64,000 nt of DNA from CAILZL01 sp049840395 (lineage in GTDB: Bacteria > Pseudomonadota > Gammaproteobacteria > Steroidobacterales > Steroidobacteraceae): positions 124,001-188,000 of the forward strand of contig JASGLD010000006.1 of NCBI GenBank assembly GCA_049840395.1. The letters are read 5' to 3'. Below are positions 16,564 to 24,959 of the stretch, in pieces (within the stretch, counting starts at the first letter, position 1; each line of letters opens with the position of its first letter). The notes under the pieces are model-generated. The model worked only from the letters and a program-made list of their open reading frames with translations, searched no databases and was not told where the DNA came from. The translations under genes and the position numbers were made by a program.

Positions 16564-17697
16564 ATGCCACAGAAAAAAAAGCCACTCGATCAGGGCGCTC
16601 AACAAGGCACTCAGAAAAAACGCGCCAAACGACCGGCGCGTAACAAACCCGCCAGCGCGCACGACGTGGCACGCGTAGCCGGCGTATCGCGCTCGGCGGT
16701 GTCGCGTACTTTCACCGAGGGCGCCAGTGTGGCACCGGCCACCCGCAAGCGGGTGCTGGAAGCAGCCAAGACACTGAAATACCGTCCCAATCTATTTGCG
16801 CGTTCGCTGATCACCAATCGCTCCAACATCATCGGCGTGGCAGTCAGTCAGTTGGACAACCAGCACTACCCTGCCGTGGTGCAAATGCTGTCCGAGGAAC
16901 TGGCCAAGGCCGGCTATCGGATACTGCTGTTCATTACCCGCGGCAGTCAGGGACATGACCCGGTGGTGGATGAATTGCTGCGCTACCGACTCGATGCGTT
17001 GATTCTTGCCTCCAGCAGCCTGTCTTCGGCCTTGGCCGAAGAATGCCGTGCCGCCGGCGTGCCGGTGATCATGTTCAACAATGTCGATACCGCCAGCGAT
17101 GTCGCCAGTGTGGCCGGCACCAATGTACTGGGTGCCCGCACCATCGCCGCCTACTTTGCCGCCGCAGGACATCGACGCTTCGGTTACATCTCCGGTGTGG
17201 AAGGCGACTCCACCGATCAAGAACGACAGGCCGGCTTTACTTCCTATTTACTGGAGAAGGGAATGACCGCACCGATCTGTGTGTCCGGTCATTTCACTTT
17301 CGATGGAGCCCTGCAGGCCACACGGACACTATTGAATCGCCCCAAACCACCGAACGCGATTTTCTGCGTCAACGACCACACGGCCCTCGCCGCACTGCAA
17401 GTCGCCCGCACCGAATTCAATCTGGAGCCCGGCAAGGATATTTCCATCGTCGGTTTCGACAATGTGTCGGTGGCCGCCTGGCCGTGTTTCTCGCTGACCA
17501 CTTACTCGCAGCCCACCGTGCTGATGGTGGCGCGAACCATCGAATTAATGCGGCGTGCACTGGAGCATCCGGAATCTGCCGTGGTTCATGCGCGTGTACG
17601 CGGGGAATTGATTGTGCGCAACTCTGCACGTGTGCCACGCAGCGGTATCGTGACCAAGAGTGACGGCACCAAGATTTGGCAGAGCGAAGATGATTGA
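16564..17697 (+). CDS. LacI-family transcriptional regulator
   Basis: A 377-residue repressor-type regulator. After a Lys/Arg-rich N-terminal tail of about 30 residues comes the LacI helix-turn-helix (SAHDVARVAGVSRSAVSRTFTEGASVAPATRKRVLEAAKTLKYRPN), then a hinge with LITNRSNIIGVAVSQ and a periplasmic-binding-like effector domain (RYRLDALILASS, VPVIMFNN, GTNVLGARTIAAYFAAAGHRRFGYISG, AIFCVNDHTALAAL, ISIVGFDNVSVAAWP, SLTTYSQP). LacI members usually sense sugars or nucleosides, though not always. It is divergent from cluster B and co-directional with the TBDR at 18090. I chose the ATG at 16564; the frame is open further up but with no domain. The shared palindrome at 16419 suggests it controls both clusters B and D. 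Confidence 0.93.
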   Translation: MPQKKKPLDQGAQQGTQKKRAKRPARNKPASAHDVARVAGVSRSAVSRTFTEGASVAPATRKRVLEAAKTLKYRPNLFARSLITNRSNIIGVAVSQLDNQHYPAVVQMLSEELAKAGYRILLFITRGSQGHDPVVDELLRYRLDALILASSSLSSALAEECRAAGVPVIMFNNVDTASDVASVAGTNVLGARTIAAYFAAAGHRRFGYISGVEGDSTDQERQAGFTSYLLEKGMTAPICVSGHFTFDGALQATRTLLNRPKPPNAIFCVNDHTALAALQVARTEFNLEPGKDISIVGFDNVSVAAWPCFSLTTYSQPTVLMVARTIELMRRALEHPESAVVHARVRGELIVRNSARVPRSGIVTKSDGTKIWQSEDD

Positions 17698-18089
17698 AGC
17701 TTGCGACTAACCGCTTCGCCTAAATGATTCGCCAACTTGGTTCACCTGGGACATTACTCGACAAAGGGAGAAAGCTGTTATGCCTAAATAGCCATAGCAT
17801 GTATCGTTGCTGCCGATGCACACCATCATGGCAACACATGAAATTCGTTTACCCCGCGCTGCAATCCACTCATCACCACACTTAGTCACGAACTGCACAT
17901 CCATGTTGTGAAGCTCGTCATCAATGCGCTTTCACAACGCTATATTCCCCAATAAGAGAAAGGCTGCCGCCATATAGCGGCGACCGACAAATTCATACGT
18001 CACATTGGCCACTTGGGGATGGCCAGACTCAAACCATTTCTTGCACACGATTGCAGAAAGTTTTGTCACTACCAATTCGGGGATACAAC
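17698..18089. other. Intergenic leader of the solitary TBDR
   Basis: 392 bases without a supported gene. It contains the inverted repeat GCCGC-CATATA-GCGGC at 17966-17981 about 110 bases before the TBDR start. No terminator is visible after the LacI gene, so read-through is possible. No RNA gene recognised. Confidence 0.4.
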
Positions 18090-20720
18090 GTGAAGAAAAA
18101 GTTTCTTGGGTCTGCGGGCCTCGCCCTCGGTTTGATTTCGATCTCCAACACCTATGCACAGGAAACCGAGACAGTCGGTCTGGAAGAAATCGTCGTCACT
18201 GCAGAAAAACGCACCGCCGATTCGCAGAAGACCGCTATCGCCATTACCACCATTACCGGCGAGGAAATGGCCAGAAAATCGCTGCAGACCATCAAGCAGG
18301 TGCTGGAGACGGTACCCAATCTGCAAGTAGCCAGCGCCGCACAGGGCGGAATCGTGTTTCTACGCGGCATCGGTTCCAACAGCGACAGTAACTATGTCGA
18401 TTCCGATGTAGCTGTATCGGTGGACGGCGTTTATGGCGGCCGCTCCGAAGGCGTATTGAATGCTGCATACGATTTGCAACGCGTTGAAGTGTTGCGCGGT
18501 CCGCAGGGCACGCTATCGGGACGCAATGCGATTGGTGGCGCAGTCAACGTGCTCAGCGCCAATCCCACTCATGAATTCGAAGCCACTATGAATGCGCAGT
18601 TAGGCAATTACTCGCTGGCGCATCTGGACGCCTCGGTGAATCTGCCGGTAGGCGATTCACTGGCCTTCCGTGTATCAGGCATGCGCGAAACTCGCGATGG
18701 TTATGCCAGCAACGGCGGTTGGGCATCCAATCTGGCCGGCGGTCGCGTCAAGGCTCTATGGGAACCCTCAGACAAATTAAAAATCGTCGGCACTGCTGAA
18801 CTCAATACCCAACTGGGCTATGCCGCAACCACTTACCCGAACGACTCATCACCGTTCTTTGCCAGCGCCGGCAGCTGTCCTTTGAATCTGGTTACACATG
18901 TACAAACCTGCGCGACTACTGGCGGCCTTAACGGCAGTGGCGGCTATGCGATTTTCAATCCGAACGGTACAGCAGCTATTTCTCCCAACGGCCAACCGGT
19001 TTATTTCAGCTGGCCCACCGATCCAAACGACCCTTGGTATGTCGATCCCTATCACCAGCCTGCCAAGCAGGACATGCGTTTCCGCACCTTCACCTTGAAT
19101 GTCGATTGGGATGTGGGTTTCGCCAAAGCTACGATCATTCCGGCTTACAGCTACAGCCGTCGCATCTCCACTTCGAGCTTGGTAACAGGCGATATTCAAG
19201 GCAATGTCGTCAATACCCTGGTCAATCCACCAACGGGATCGCCATCAGGCACCTTGCCAACGGTGAGCACCACCATCTTGGTTCCTTACTATCCCATCGC
19301 TCAAGGCGCAGCCCAGACGCAGGACTTCACCGAGAAGCAAACGACTGTCGAAGCACGTCTGGCTTCCAACCCGGATTCAAAACTAATCTGGGTAGTGGGC
19401 GGCTTGTATCTCGACTCCACCAATCAACCCACGACGCTGGGCGCAGCCGCAACGTATCCCGGCTCAGGCACCGGTTATATTTCTTATCCGGCAGAACGCC
19501 CCACCAAGTCGAACTCGATCTTTGCACAAGCGACTTACCCTATCGTCGAAGCGCTACGCGTCACCGGCGGCATTCGCTATAACAAGGACTCGCGCAAGTA
19601 TCCCAGCGGCCTGAAGACAGTGCGTCTGCCAGTGGTCAATGCGACCACCGGCGCGATCACCAACACGCCATTCGTAACGGGTTGCGGCGCCAACGTGAAT
19701 ACCGGCGGCCTGGCCACCTGTACAGCCACCTCGGTGCCGCTGGTTGACACCGGCGTCACTTATACCAATGCCAGTTACTCAGCGACGACTTGGAAGGCCG
19801 GCATCGAATACGATCTGGCGCCACAGTCCATGCTGTATGCCGATGTATCGACCGGTTATAAAGCAGGCGGCTTCTCGATCAGCGGTGCACAGATACCTTA
19901 TAAACCCGAGTACCTGACTTCGTACGATCTGGGCATCAAGAATCGTTTCCTGGATAACACGTTGCAGGTCAATGCCAACGCGTATTACTACATTTTCGAC
20001 GACTATCAGATCTCGGCAGGCAATGTAGTCGGCGCAAATGTTGTCTGCGATCCCGCCTTTACACCGGGCGTCGATTACGTAGCACTGGGACTTTGCCAAC
20101 CGGGCGCCAACAATGTCACCGCCACGGCAATCCCTGCTCTCGCCACACAGCAATGGACCTTCAATGGCGGCACCGGCAAGACCTACGGTGTGGAAGTGGA
20201 AACCCAATGGCTGTTCACGCCCAACAACAAACTGGACCTGAGCGTGTCGTATCTGCACGCACGTTACGGAAAGATCGACACCAAGGTGTACTACGCGCTT
20301 GATGCCCTTTCCTATCAAGTAGCCAGCGATGCGCCTGAATGGAGCGGCAACATCGGTCTTGAACACTACTTCAATTTCAAGAACGGCGGCCAATTGACCT
20401 TACGCGGCGAATCCAAGATCTCCACCTGGTATTGGAACTCGGTAACCCGCTTCGATGAGAACAGCACCACGCAGATTCAGGCCAATGGTGTGTTGTATCC
20501 GCTGATGTCGACGGGTCGCTCCGCCAGTTCGTCGTATCAACCAGGCTACACACGCAGCAATGCGTACCTGACTTACGCCTTCCCGGATAAACAGTGGAGC
20601 CTCACCGGCTGGGTGAAAAATATCGAGAACAAAGCACAGAAAACCAACTCCTTCCCACGTAATCGCGTCTGGCTGAGCGATCCACAAACTTATGGAGTCA
20701 ATATCTCGGCTAAGTTCTAA
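18090..20720 (+). CDS. TonB-dependent outer-membrane receptor (solitary)
   Basis: About 876 residues. I place the start at GTG 18090 (site GGGGATA upstream, then MKKKFLGSAGLALGLISISNTYAQ as signal peptide) rather than the upstream ATG at 18051, which adds 13 residues before the basic signal start. TonB box GLEEIVVTAEKRTADSQKT, plug with VLETVPNLQVAS, FLRGIGSNSDS, QRVEVLRGPQGTLSGRNAIGGAVNV, barrel ending WLSDPQTYGVNISAKF. Loops contain several paired Cys (for example CPLNLVTHVQTC and CGANVNTGGLATC). Unlike the other three receptors it has no adjacent b/c-type genes; it is bounded by a strong terminator at 20735. Plug is nearer TBDR A (PGxN, RGPQGTLxGR) than B or C. Substrate unknown. Confidence 0.92.
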   Translation: MKKKFLGSAGLALGLISISNTYAQETETVGLEEIVVTAEKRTADSQKTAIAITTITGEEMARKSLQTIKQVLETVPNLQVASAAQGGIVFLRGIGSNSDSNYVDSDVAVSVDGVYGGRSEGVLNAAYDLQRVEVLRGPQGTLSGRNAIGGAVNVLSANPTHEFEATMNAQLGNYSLAHLDASVNLPVGDSLAFRVSGMRETRDGYASNGGWASNLAGGRVKALWEPSDKLKIVGTAELNTQLGYAATTYPNDSSPFFASAGSCPLNLVTHVQTCATTGGLNGSGGYAIFNPNGTAAISPNGQPVYFSWPTDPNDPWYVDPYHQPAKQDMRFRTFTLNVDWDVGFAKATIIPAYSYSRRISTSSLVTGDIQGNVVNTLVNPPTGSPSGTLPTVSTTILVPYYPIAQGAAQTQDFTEKQTTVEARLASNPDSKLIWVVGGLYLDSTNQPTTLGAAATYPGSGTGYISYPAERPTKSNSIFAQATYPIVEALRVTGGIRYNKDSRKYPSGLKTVRLPVVNATTGAITNTPFVTGCGANVNTGGLATCTATSVPLVDTGVTYTNASYSATTWKAGIEYDLAPQSMLYADVSTGYKAGGFSISGAQIPYKPEYLTSYDLGIKNRFLDNTLQVNANAYYYIFDDYQISAGNVVGANVVCDPAFTPGVDYVALGLCQPGANNVTATAIPALATQQWTFNGGTGKTYGVEVETQWLFTPNNKLDLSVSYLHARYGKIDTKVYYALDALSYQVASDAPEWSGNIGLEHYFNFKNGGQLTLRGESKISTWYWNSVTRFDENSTTQIQANGVLYPLMSTGRSASSSYQPGYTRSNAYLTYAFPDKQWSLTGWVKNIENKAQKTNSFPRNRVWLSDPQTYGVNISAKF

Positions 20721-20734
20721 CGTTATCACCCCTC

Positions 20735-20766
20735 GCCGGCCCTGCATGGGCCGGCTTTTATTTTTA
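20735..20766 (+). terminator. Rho-independent terminator after solitary TBDR
   Basis: GCCGGCCC-TGCAT-GGGCCGGC is a perfect 8-pair stem followed by TTTTATTTTT, 15 bases after the stop codon. Confidence 0.88.
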
Positions 20767-20934
20767 CCGGCTTACAGCTAATTACGGTTATCAGTCACGC
20801 ATACATTGATTCAGTCGAACAGTTTCGCCGCCGCGAGCTATGCAACGAACCATCACGAACCATTAGCATTATTCATACCTGCCGCAATGCGCGCGCCATA
20901 GAATATCTGTCAGCAAAGCAGCATCAGCCCCCTC

Positions 20935-20970
20935 GCCGGCCCTTCTTGTGTATGGGGGCCGGCTTTTTTT
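20935..20970 (+). terminator. Second copy of the GCCGGCCC terminator
   Basis: GCCGGCCC and GGGCCGGC pair around a 13-base loop, followed by seven T. There is no gene between this and the first terminator, so it seems to be a duplicate copy. Confidence 0.75.
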
Positions 20971-21219
20971 ATCCATTCTAAAAACCTTGCTGTCGACAAG
21001 GCTTGCTAACTAAAACATCAGACGATGTGATCGTATGAAGGTTCGCCACTAAAACAGCTATGCAGTAAGCCAATACTTACCATTGCGATTATTCATACCC
21101 GCCACCACTCGCGACCCATAAAATATCTCGCTCCTGATTTGCTCAATCTCTGAGCCCGCGACGCGACAAACCCAGTCAACACGTTGACCTTAAAATTCCA
21201 TCTTTCATGGGGTAGCTGT

Positions 21220-22248
21220 ATGAAAGTCACACACCTTGCACGGCATTCAAAATCTACAGTTCTATTGGCCGTAGCCATTGCACTAACGGCAGTGACTTCG
21301 ATAAAGACGGCTCATTCTGCCGCCACCGCATTTAAGCTATTCGATGGACATCTGCATCCTATTTCAGACGACCAGCAACGCTATCCACGCAATGCCGCTG
21401 CTGCACCACCCACCAGCGGCGCCGGTTCATTGCCAGCGGGTGTAGGCGGCCAGGCCGGTGGCGTCAATAAATCGGAACGAGCCGAAACCGACTTCGACAA
21501 GCGCGCCTTGAAATGGATGGATGAAGAGGGCGTAGAAGCAGCCGCTGCCGTACAGAAGCGCGGCACCTATGGCACGGACAATAGTTACACGCTGGATATC
21601 GCCGAAGCACACAAAGATCGTCTGCGCAGCATCGTGATCCTGGACGCACAGGATGCCAAAGCGCCGGAACAACTACGCGACATGATCAACAAACGCGGTG
21701 CAGCAGGCATTCGCTTGACTGGCGCGCCAGAGAAAGACAACACGCTGCCGTGGTTGAGTTCGCCGCAGGCGCTCAAGGTATGGGATGTTGCCAATAAGGC
21801 GGGCGCGGTGGTGGACATCATGATCACCAATCAGGACAACACGCAGTACGTGCCTGAAATAATCAAGTTGGCGAAGACCTATCCCAATGTGCGTCTGGTG
21901 CTGGACCATGCGCTGTATCCGAAAACCGAAGGCGCTCCCGATTACGGCATCAATGCCACCTACGCCACCATGGCCAAGCAGAAGAACATCTATTACAAGT
22001 TCTCCACGATTAATCTGGATTTTATTCAAGAAGCCAAACTATCTGCGCCAGATTTTGTGCGCAAGCTGGTCGATGTGTATGGCGCCGATCATGTGCTATG
22101 GGGTTCGGATGCCGGCAACACCGCCGGCAGCTACCAGGAGTTAGTGGGCCGTATTGTTGGCGCCACGACCAAACTCACGGATGCCGAGAAGCATAAGGTG
22201 CTTCATGACACGGGCAAGGGTGTGTTCGTATCGGGTGGAAAACGGTAA
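21220..22248 (+). CDS. Exported amidohydrolase-2 family metal-dependent hydrolase
   Basis: A 342-residue protein from the ATG at 21220 (site GGGGTAG). The N-terminus is a Sec signal peptide (about 34 residues, cleavage near AHSA), unusual because most amidohydrolase-2 proteins are cytoplasmic. The domain has LFDGHLHPISDD (HxH metal site), a TIM-barrel pattern, GIRLTGAPE, VRLVLDHALYP (metal/catalytic His) and VLWGSDAG (catalytic Asp). Relatives hydrolyse or decarboxylate lactones and aromatic acids, for example 2-pyrone-4,6-dicarboxylate lactonase. Near the N-terminus a Gly/Ala/Pro-rich loop (GAGSLPAGVGGQAGG) is inserted. A palindromic repeat follows its stop. In this setting it could process the imported compound in the periplasm (inference). 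Confidence 0.85.
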   Translation: MKVTHLARHSKSTVLLAVAIALTAVTSIKTAHSAATAFKLFDGHLHPISDDQQRYPRNAAAAPPTSGAGSLPAGVGGQAGGVNKSERAETDFDKRALKWMDEEGVEAAAAVQKRGTYGTDNSYTLDIAEAHKDRLRSIVILDAQDAKAPEQLRDMINKRGAAGIRLTGAPEKDNTLPWLSSPQALKVWDVANKAGAVVDIMITNQDNTQYVPEIIKLAKTYPNVRLVLDHALYPKTEGAPDYGINATYATMAKQKNIYYKFSTINLDFIQEAKLSAPDFVRKLVDVYGADHVLWGSDAGNTAGSYQELVGRIVGATTKLTDAEKHKVLHDTGKGVFVSGGKR

Positions 22249-22258
22249 AACAAATTCT

Positions 22259-22317
22259 TGTAGGTCGGGTTTTACACCCGACATTCTTAAGATGTCGGGT
22301 GTAAAACCCGACCTACA
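22259..22317. repeat. Perfect palindromic repeat, TGTAGGTCGGGTTTTACACC arms
   Basis: Two 25-base arms (TGTAGGTCGGGTTTTACACC... and its complement) around a loop of about nine bases lie between the amidohydrolase and DUF4142 genes. It belongs to a repeat type common in Proteobacteria and could also stop transcription. Confidence 0.75.
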
Positions 22318-22371
22318 GGATTGGCGTCAATCATTTCTAACTAACTAGAACATCTAACCGGTATGGCAGTC

Positions 22372-23022
22372 ATGCAAAATCACATTCGACTCGCACTGGC
22401 GGCAGTCCTAATCAGTTTCCCCTTGCTATCCCTTGCCGAAGGCATCACCAACAGCGAGGAAAGTTTCCTGCGTGGCTTCTTCGATCATCAATGGCTGGCC
22501 GTAAGTTACGACCAGCTGGCTTTAAAGAAAGGCAGCAAGGAAGAAGTACGCAAGTTTGCTCAGAGCGAACTGGATATGTATCGAGCGTTGGGCGACAAGG
22601 CCAGCGACCTCAACAAGCGTTATGGACTGATTGCACTATCGACTAACGCACCCAAGATCGGTGATGGCACGACGCGTGGCTTCACCGCGCTGCCTCAGGG
22701 CGCGCAATGGGCTGGCGTCACTATTCTCGGCTCGCTGGCCGGCGGCGGTAAGCTGGACACCAACACCAACGCCTTGGTGAACGACAGTGAGATGCTTGGC
22801 AAACTCAACGGTGAGCAGTTCGATCGCGAATATGCCGTGCGCATCATCATGCTGCATCAGCGTATGTTGCGGCACACGCTGCGCGAGATGCAGCCGGGCA
22901 CTAATGCCGATGTGCTGGCCTTTGCCAAGGAAGCGCTGGAGAAACTCAATCAACAGAACGAAGCTGCTGAGAATATTTATAACGGACGTCCCACTCCATC
23001 AGGTCCACCACCCACGCCATGA
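22372..23022 (+). CDS. Exported DUF4142-family protein
   Basis: About 216 residues from the ATG at 22372 (a further ATG at 22363 adds three). Signal peptide with cleavage after LSLA. The core is mostly helical: SEESFLRGFFDHQWLAVSYDQLALKKGSKEEVRKFAQSELDMYRALGDKASDLNKRYG, then LNGEQFDREYAVRIIMLHQRMLRHTLREM and LAFAKEALEKLNQQNEAAENIY. This matches DUF4142, four-helix ferritin-like periplasmic proteins in which conserved His and Glu often appear, but with no established reaction. A Pro-rich tail ends the chain. It is co-directional with the amidohydrolase, separated by the repeat, and convergent with cluster C 18 bases away. Confidence 0.75.
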   Translation: MQNHIRLALAAVLISFPLLSLAEGITNSEESFLRGFFDHQWLAVSYDQLALKKGSKEEVRKFAQSELDMYRALGDKASDLNKRYGLIALSTNAPKIGDGTTRGFTALPQGAQWAGVTILGSLAGGGKLDTNTNALVNDSEMLGKLNGEQFDREYAVRIIMLHQRMLRHTLREMQPGTNADVLAFAKEALEKLNQQNEAAENIYNGRPTPSGPPPTP

Positions 23023-23040
23023 TCGGCGGCGTCATGGCGA

Positions 23041-23433
23041 TCAATCGGCCGGATGATCGCCACTGGCCACCCACTTGAGCCAGGTACCATTAACTGCTTT
23101 CACCCAGGATAGTTCGCCGCCCAACGTGCCATCCTTGCGCGGGTGATAAACCACCTTGACCTTGTCGCCCGATTTGAAAGTGTCGAACTCATAACCATTA
23201 CGCACCAACGTGTTGGGCGAACCCAGTTCGAAGCCCTGCTCTACCGTGCCGCCTTTGCCATCGGGCGTCACGATCTGTAGCCAGGCATGTGGGTTCTTCC
23301 ACTGCCAGTCTTTCACCACGCCTTCAACGATCAGCGATTGAGTGGAGTCGAACATCGCTCCGGAATGATGTGCGTACGTCGTAGTCATGGCAGTAGCCAG
23401 CAGCAAAACACTCAAGCTCAATTGGATTTTCAT
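23041..23433 (-). CDS. Exported DUF6152-family protein
   Basis: About 130 residues from the ATG at 23433, giving MKIQLSLSVLLLATAMTTTYA as signal peptide; a GTG at 23460 in frame would add nine residues. Mature start HHSGAMFDSTQSLIVEGVVKDWQWKNPHAWLQIVTPDGKG, then QGFELGSPNTLVRNGYEFDTFKSGDKVKVVYHPRKDGTLGGEL: an almost textbook DUF6152. It is the last gene of cluster C. Function unknown. Confidence 0.86.
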   Translation of the reverse strand: MKIQLSLSVLLLATAMTTTYAHHSGAMFDSTQSLIVEGVVKDWQWKNPHAWLQIVTPDGKGGTVEQGFELGSPNTLVRNGYEFDTFKSGDKVKVVYHPRKDGTLGGELSWVKAVNGTWLKWVASGDHPAD

Positions 23434-23475
23434 CGCGGCGCTCTCAAAAAATAATTTCACGCATTCATCTCAAGA

Positions 23476-24177
23476 TTACTTGGCGCTCATGGTGCCCTTG
23501 CCCGTGCGCCCCAGGCAGTAGTCTTCCTTGATCAGCACATCCTTTTTCTTCACGAAGATCAATCGCGCCGTCCAGGGCTTGGTAAAAGTCTTGGGATCTT
23601 CGAAGGTAATGAGATCTTCCAGCTGGCTGCCACCACGCAACAGACGTATGCGCTCCATGGTATGCAACGCCGTGCTATGCGGCAGGCCGCTGTCATCCAA
23701 CCAAGTCTCATCGTTAAAGCTGTTGGTATCGACGACCAAGGTGTCGCTCTCCCAATGGCCAATCGACTGTCCCAGATAAATAGGACCGATGGTCTTGAAG
23801 TGCTCGCGATTCATATAGATAAGCCGAGTGAGATGATTCCACTCGAACATCATGGCGATGGTGCGCCTGCCCTGCACGATGTTGAATGGCCAGGGCTGCG
23901 TCATCAGCCTTGGCACACCCGGCGGCAGACAGGCCGCAACCGGGTCGACTTCGGCATTGGCCTTTTTCGCTGCCATATTGGTTTGATAGGCGGTCAATGC
24001 CGCAGGCAGTAAGGGAGGTAAATCGCCTTCAATGGTCTTGAGCAATTGACCAGGAGACTGCACCTGCCACGGACCGGTAATGTCCGGCGCCGCTTGCACA
24101 TCCGCAAGTGGATAGCTCAAGGCACTCAATAACAACGCCGCCATTGTTCCGCGCAAATTCTTACTGAAGATCATCAT
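23476..24177 (-). CDS. Exported SxGHWExDTLVVDT-family protein
   Basis: A 233-residue protein with signal peptide (cleavage near ADVQA). The order DITGPWQVQ, TIEGDLPPLLPAALTAYQ, CLPPGVPRLMTQPWPFNIV, MMFEWNHLTRLIYMN, QSIGHWESDTLVVDTNSFNDETWLD, LPHSTALHTMERIRLL, ITFEDPKTFTKPWTARLIF, KEDYCLG matches the protein at 14350 in cluster B step by step. The motif here has WES instead of WEG. It starts 3 bases after the stop of the previous gene, with two ATG codons in a row. Function unknown. Confidence 0.8.
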   Translation of the reverse strand: MMIFSKNLRGTMAALLLSALSYPLADVQAAPDITGPWQVQSPGQLLKTIEGDLPPLLPAALTAYQTNMAAKKANAEVDPVAACLPPGVPRLMTQPWPFNIVQGRRTIAMMFEWNHLTRLIYMNREHFKTIGPIYLGQSIGHWESDTLVVDTNSFNDETWLDDSGLPHSTALHTMERIRLLRGGSQLEDLITFEDPKTFTKPWTARLIFVKKKDVLIKEDYCLGRTGKGTMSAK

Positions 24178-24180
24178 CGA

Positions 24181-24948
24181 TTATTCCGGCAGCGTGTTGA
24201 AGTTGACGACCTTGCCATCCTGAAGCCCGTAACGACGGTAGCCCTCTTCGCAAACGTTTTCTGAGAACGATAGATCTGGGCGCCAGTTGGAAGGCAGATC
24301 GATGGCGACGCTTTTGCCGCCCTCGGTCACGATGGCGTGATCCATCAATGCGCTGCCATTCTTCTCAAAGCGCTCGGCAACATGACGATCCGATAGCGAT
24401 CCATCGGCTTTAGAAAAGCCAATGGTATCGACCACCAGGGTGTTGCCCTCCCAATGACCTATGGAATGTCCATTGGGTTGCGGCACCCATTTCTTCGGAT
24501 GCGTTGCATTCATGTAAATCTTGCGTACTACATCCATGTCTTCTTCGCTGAGTAGCACGATTTCCTTGTCACCCATCACCCAGTAGTTGGACATGCCGCC
24601 ACCGGCGCCGATCAAACGCCACACCGGCGTGCATTGCAGTGTCGAACCACTGAGTTCATTCGAAGCAGCACCGCCGAGAATGGGACCGGTGAGACCACCC
24701 GCTGCCGGCGCACCACGCACCGGTTCCGGCGCGCCTGCCAGTCGTGCGCGTCCCGGCAACCACAGCCCTTCGAAATCGCGTGGATCGGTATTGGGATTCT
24801 CGAACACCGGATCGGGCGGGCGTGTTGCACGCTGTGGCGTCTGCGCCGAAGGGTCGGTCTGTGCATGCACATTGCTCAGCAACATCGCAGCCATCAGACC
24901 GAGAGCGCTGCGCGTTGCAGAACGCATGATTCCATTGAGTACTTGCAT
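24181..24948 (-). CDS. Exported SxGHWEGNTLVVDT-family protein
   Basis: About 255 residues from ATG 24948, just 11 bases after the stop of the upstream gene; ATG 24927 is an alternative. Signal peptide ends near NVHAQ. Then DPRDFEGLWLPGRARL, a Gly/Pro linker, CTPVWRLIGAGG, MGDKEIVLLSEEDMDVVRKIYMNATHP, HSIGHWEGNTLVVDTIGFSKADGSL, VAERFEKNGS, LPSNWRPDLSFSENVCEEGYRR. The DPRDFxGxW start and WRPDLSxxExxCEE end match the protein at 15053, its counterpart in cluster B. Family function unknown. Confidence 0.78.
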   Translation of the reverse strand: MQVLNGIMRSATRSALGLMAAMLLSNVHAQTDPSAQTPQRATRPPDPVFENPNTDPRDFEGLWLPGRARLAGAPEPVRGAPAAGGLTGPILGGAASNELSGSTLQCTPVWRLIGAGGGMSNYWVMGDKEIVLLSEEDMDVVRKIYMNATHPKKWVPQPNGHSIGHWEGNTLVVDTIGFSKADGSLSDRHVAERFEKNGSALMDHAIVTEGGKSVAIDLPSNWRPDLSFSENVCEEGYRRYGLQDGKVVNFNTLPE

Positions 24949-24959
24949 GCCGTGCTCGA

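Larger units (their letters stand above)
20728..21140. repeat. Diverged tandem duplication of an intergenic module
   Basis: Two units in tandem, about 20728-20926 and 20927-21140. Each begins with CCCTCGCCGGCCC, forms a terminator hairpin, and continues with TTCGCC, AGCTATGCA, CCATT, ATTATTCATACC (20868 and 21088) and CCATA(A/G)AATATCT. Middle parts have diverged. There is no gene in the region. The second unit lies just upstream of the amidohydrolase at 21220 and may hold its promoter. Confidence 0.65.

Noticed and set aside
17707..17904. Possible small gene in the LacI-TBDR gap
   Set aside because: 65 codons, no ribosome site and no motif.
20735..20970. Possible riboswitch or attenuator formed by the two hairpins
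   Set aside because: Each hairpin is a simple terminator with T run and there is no competing anti-terminator pairing that I can see.
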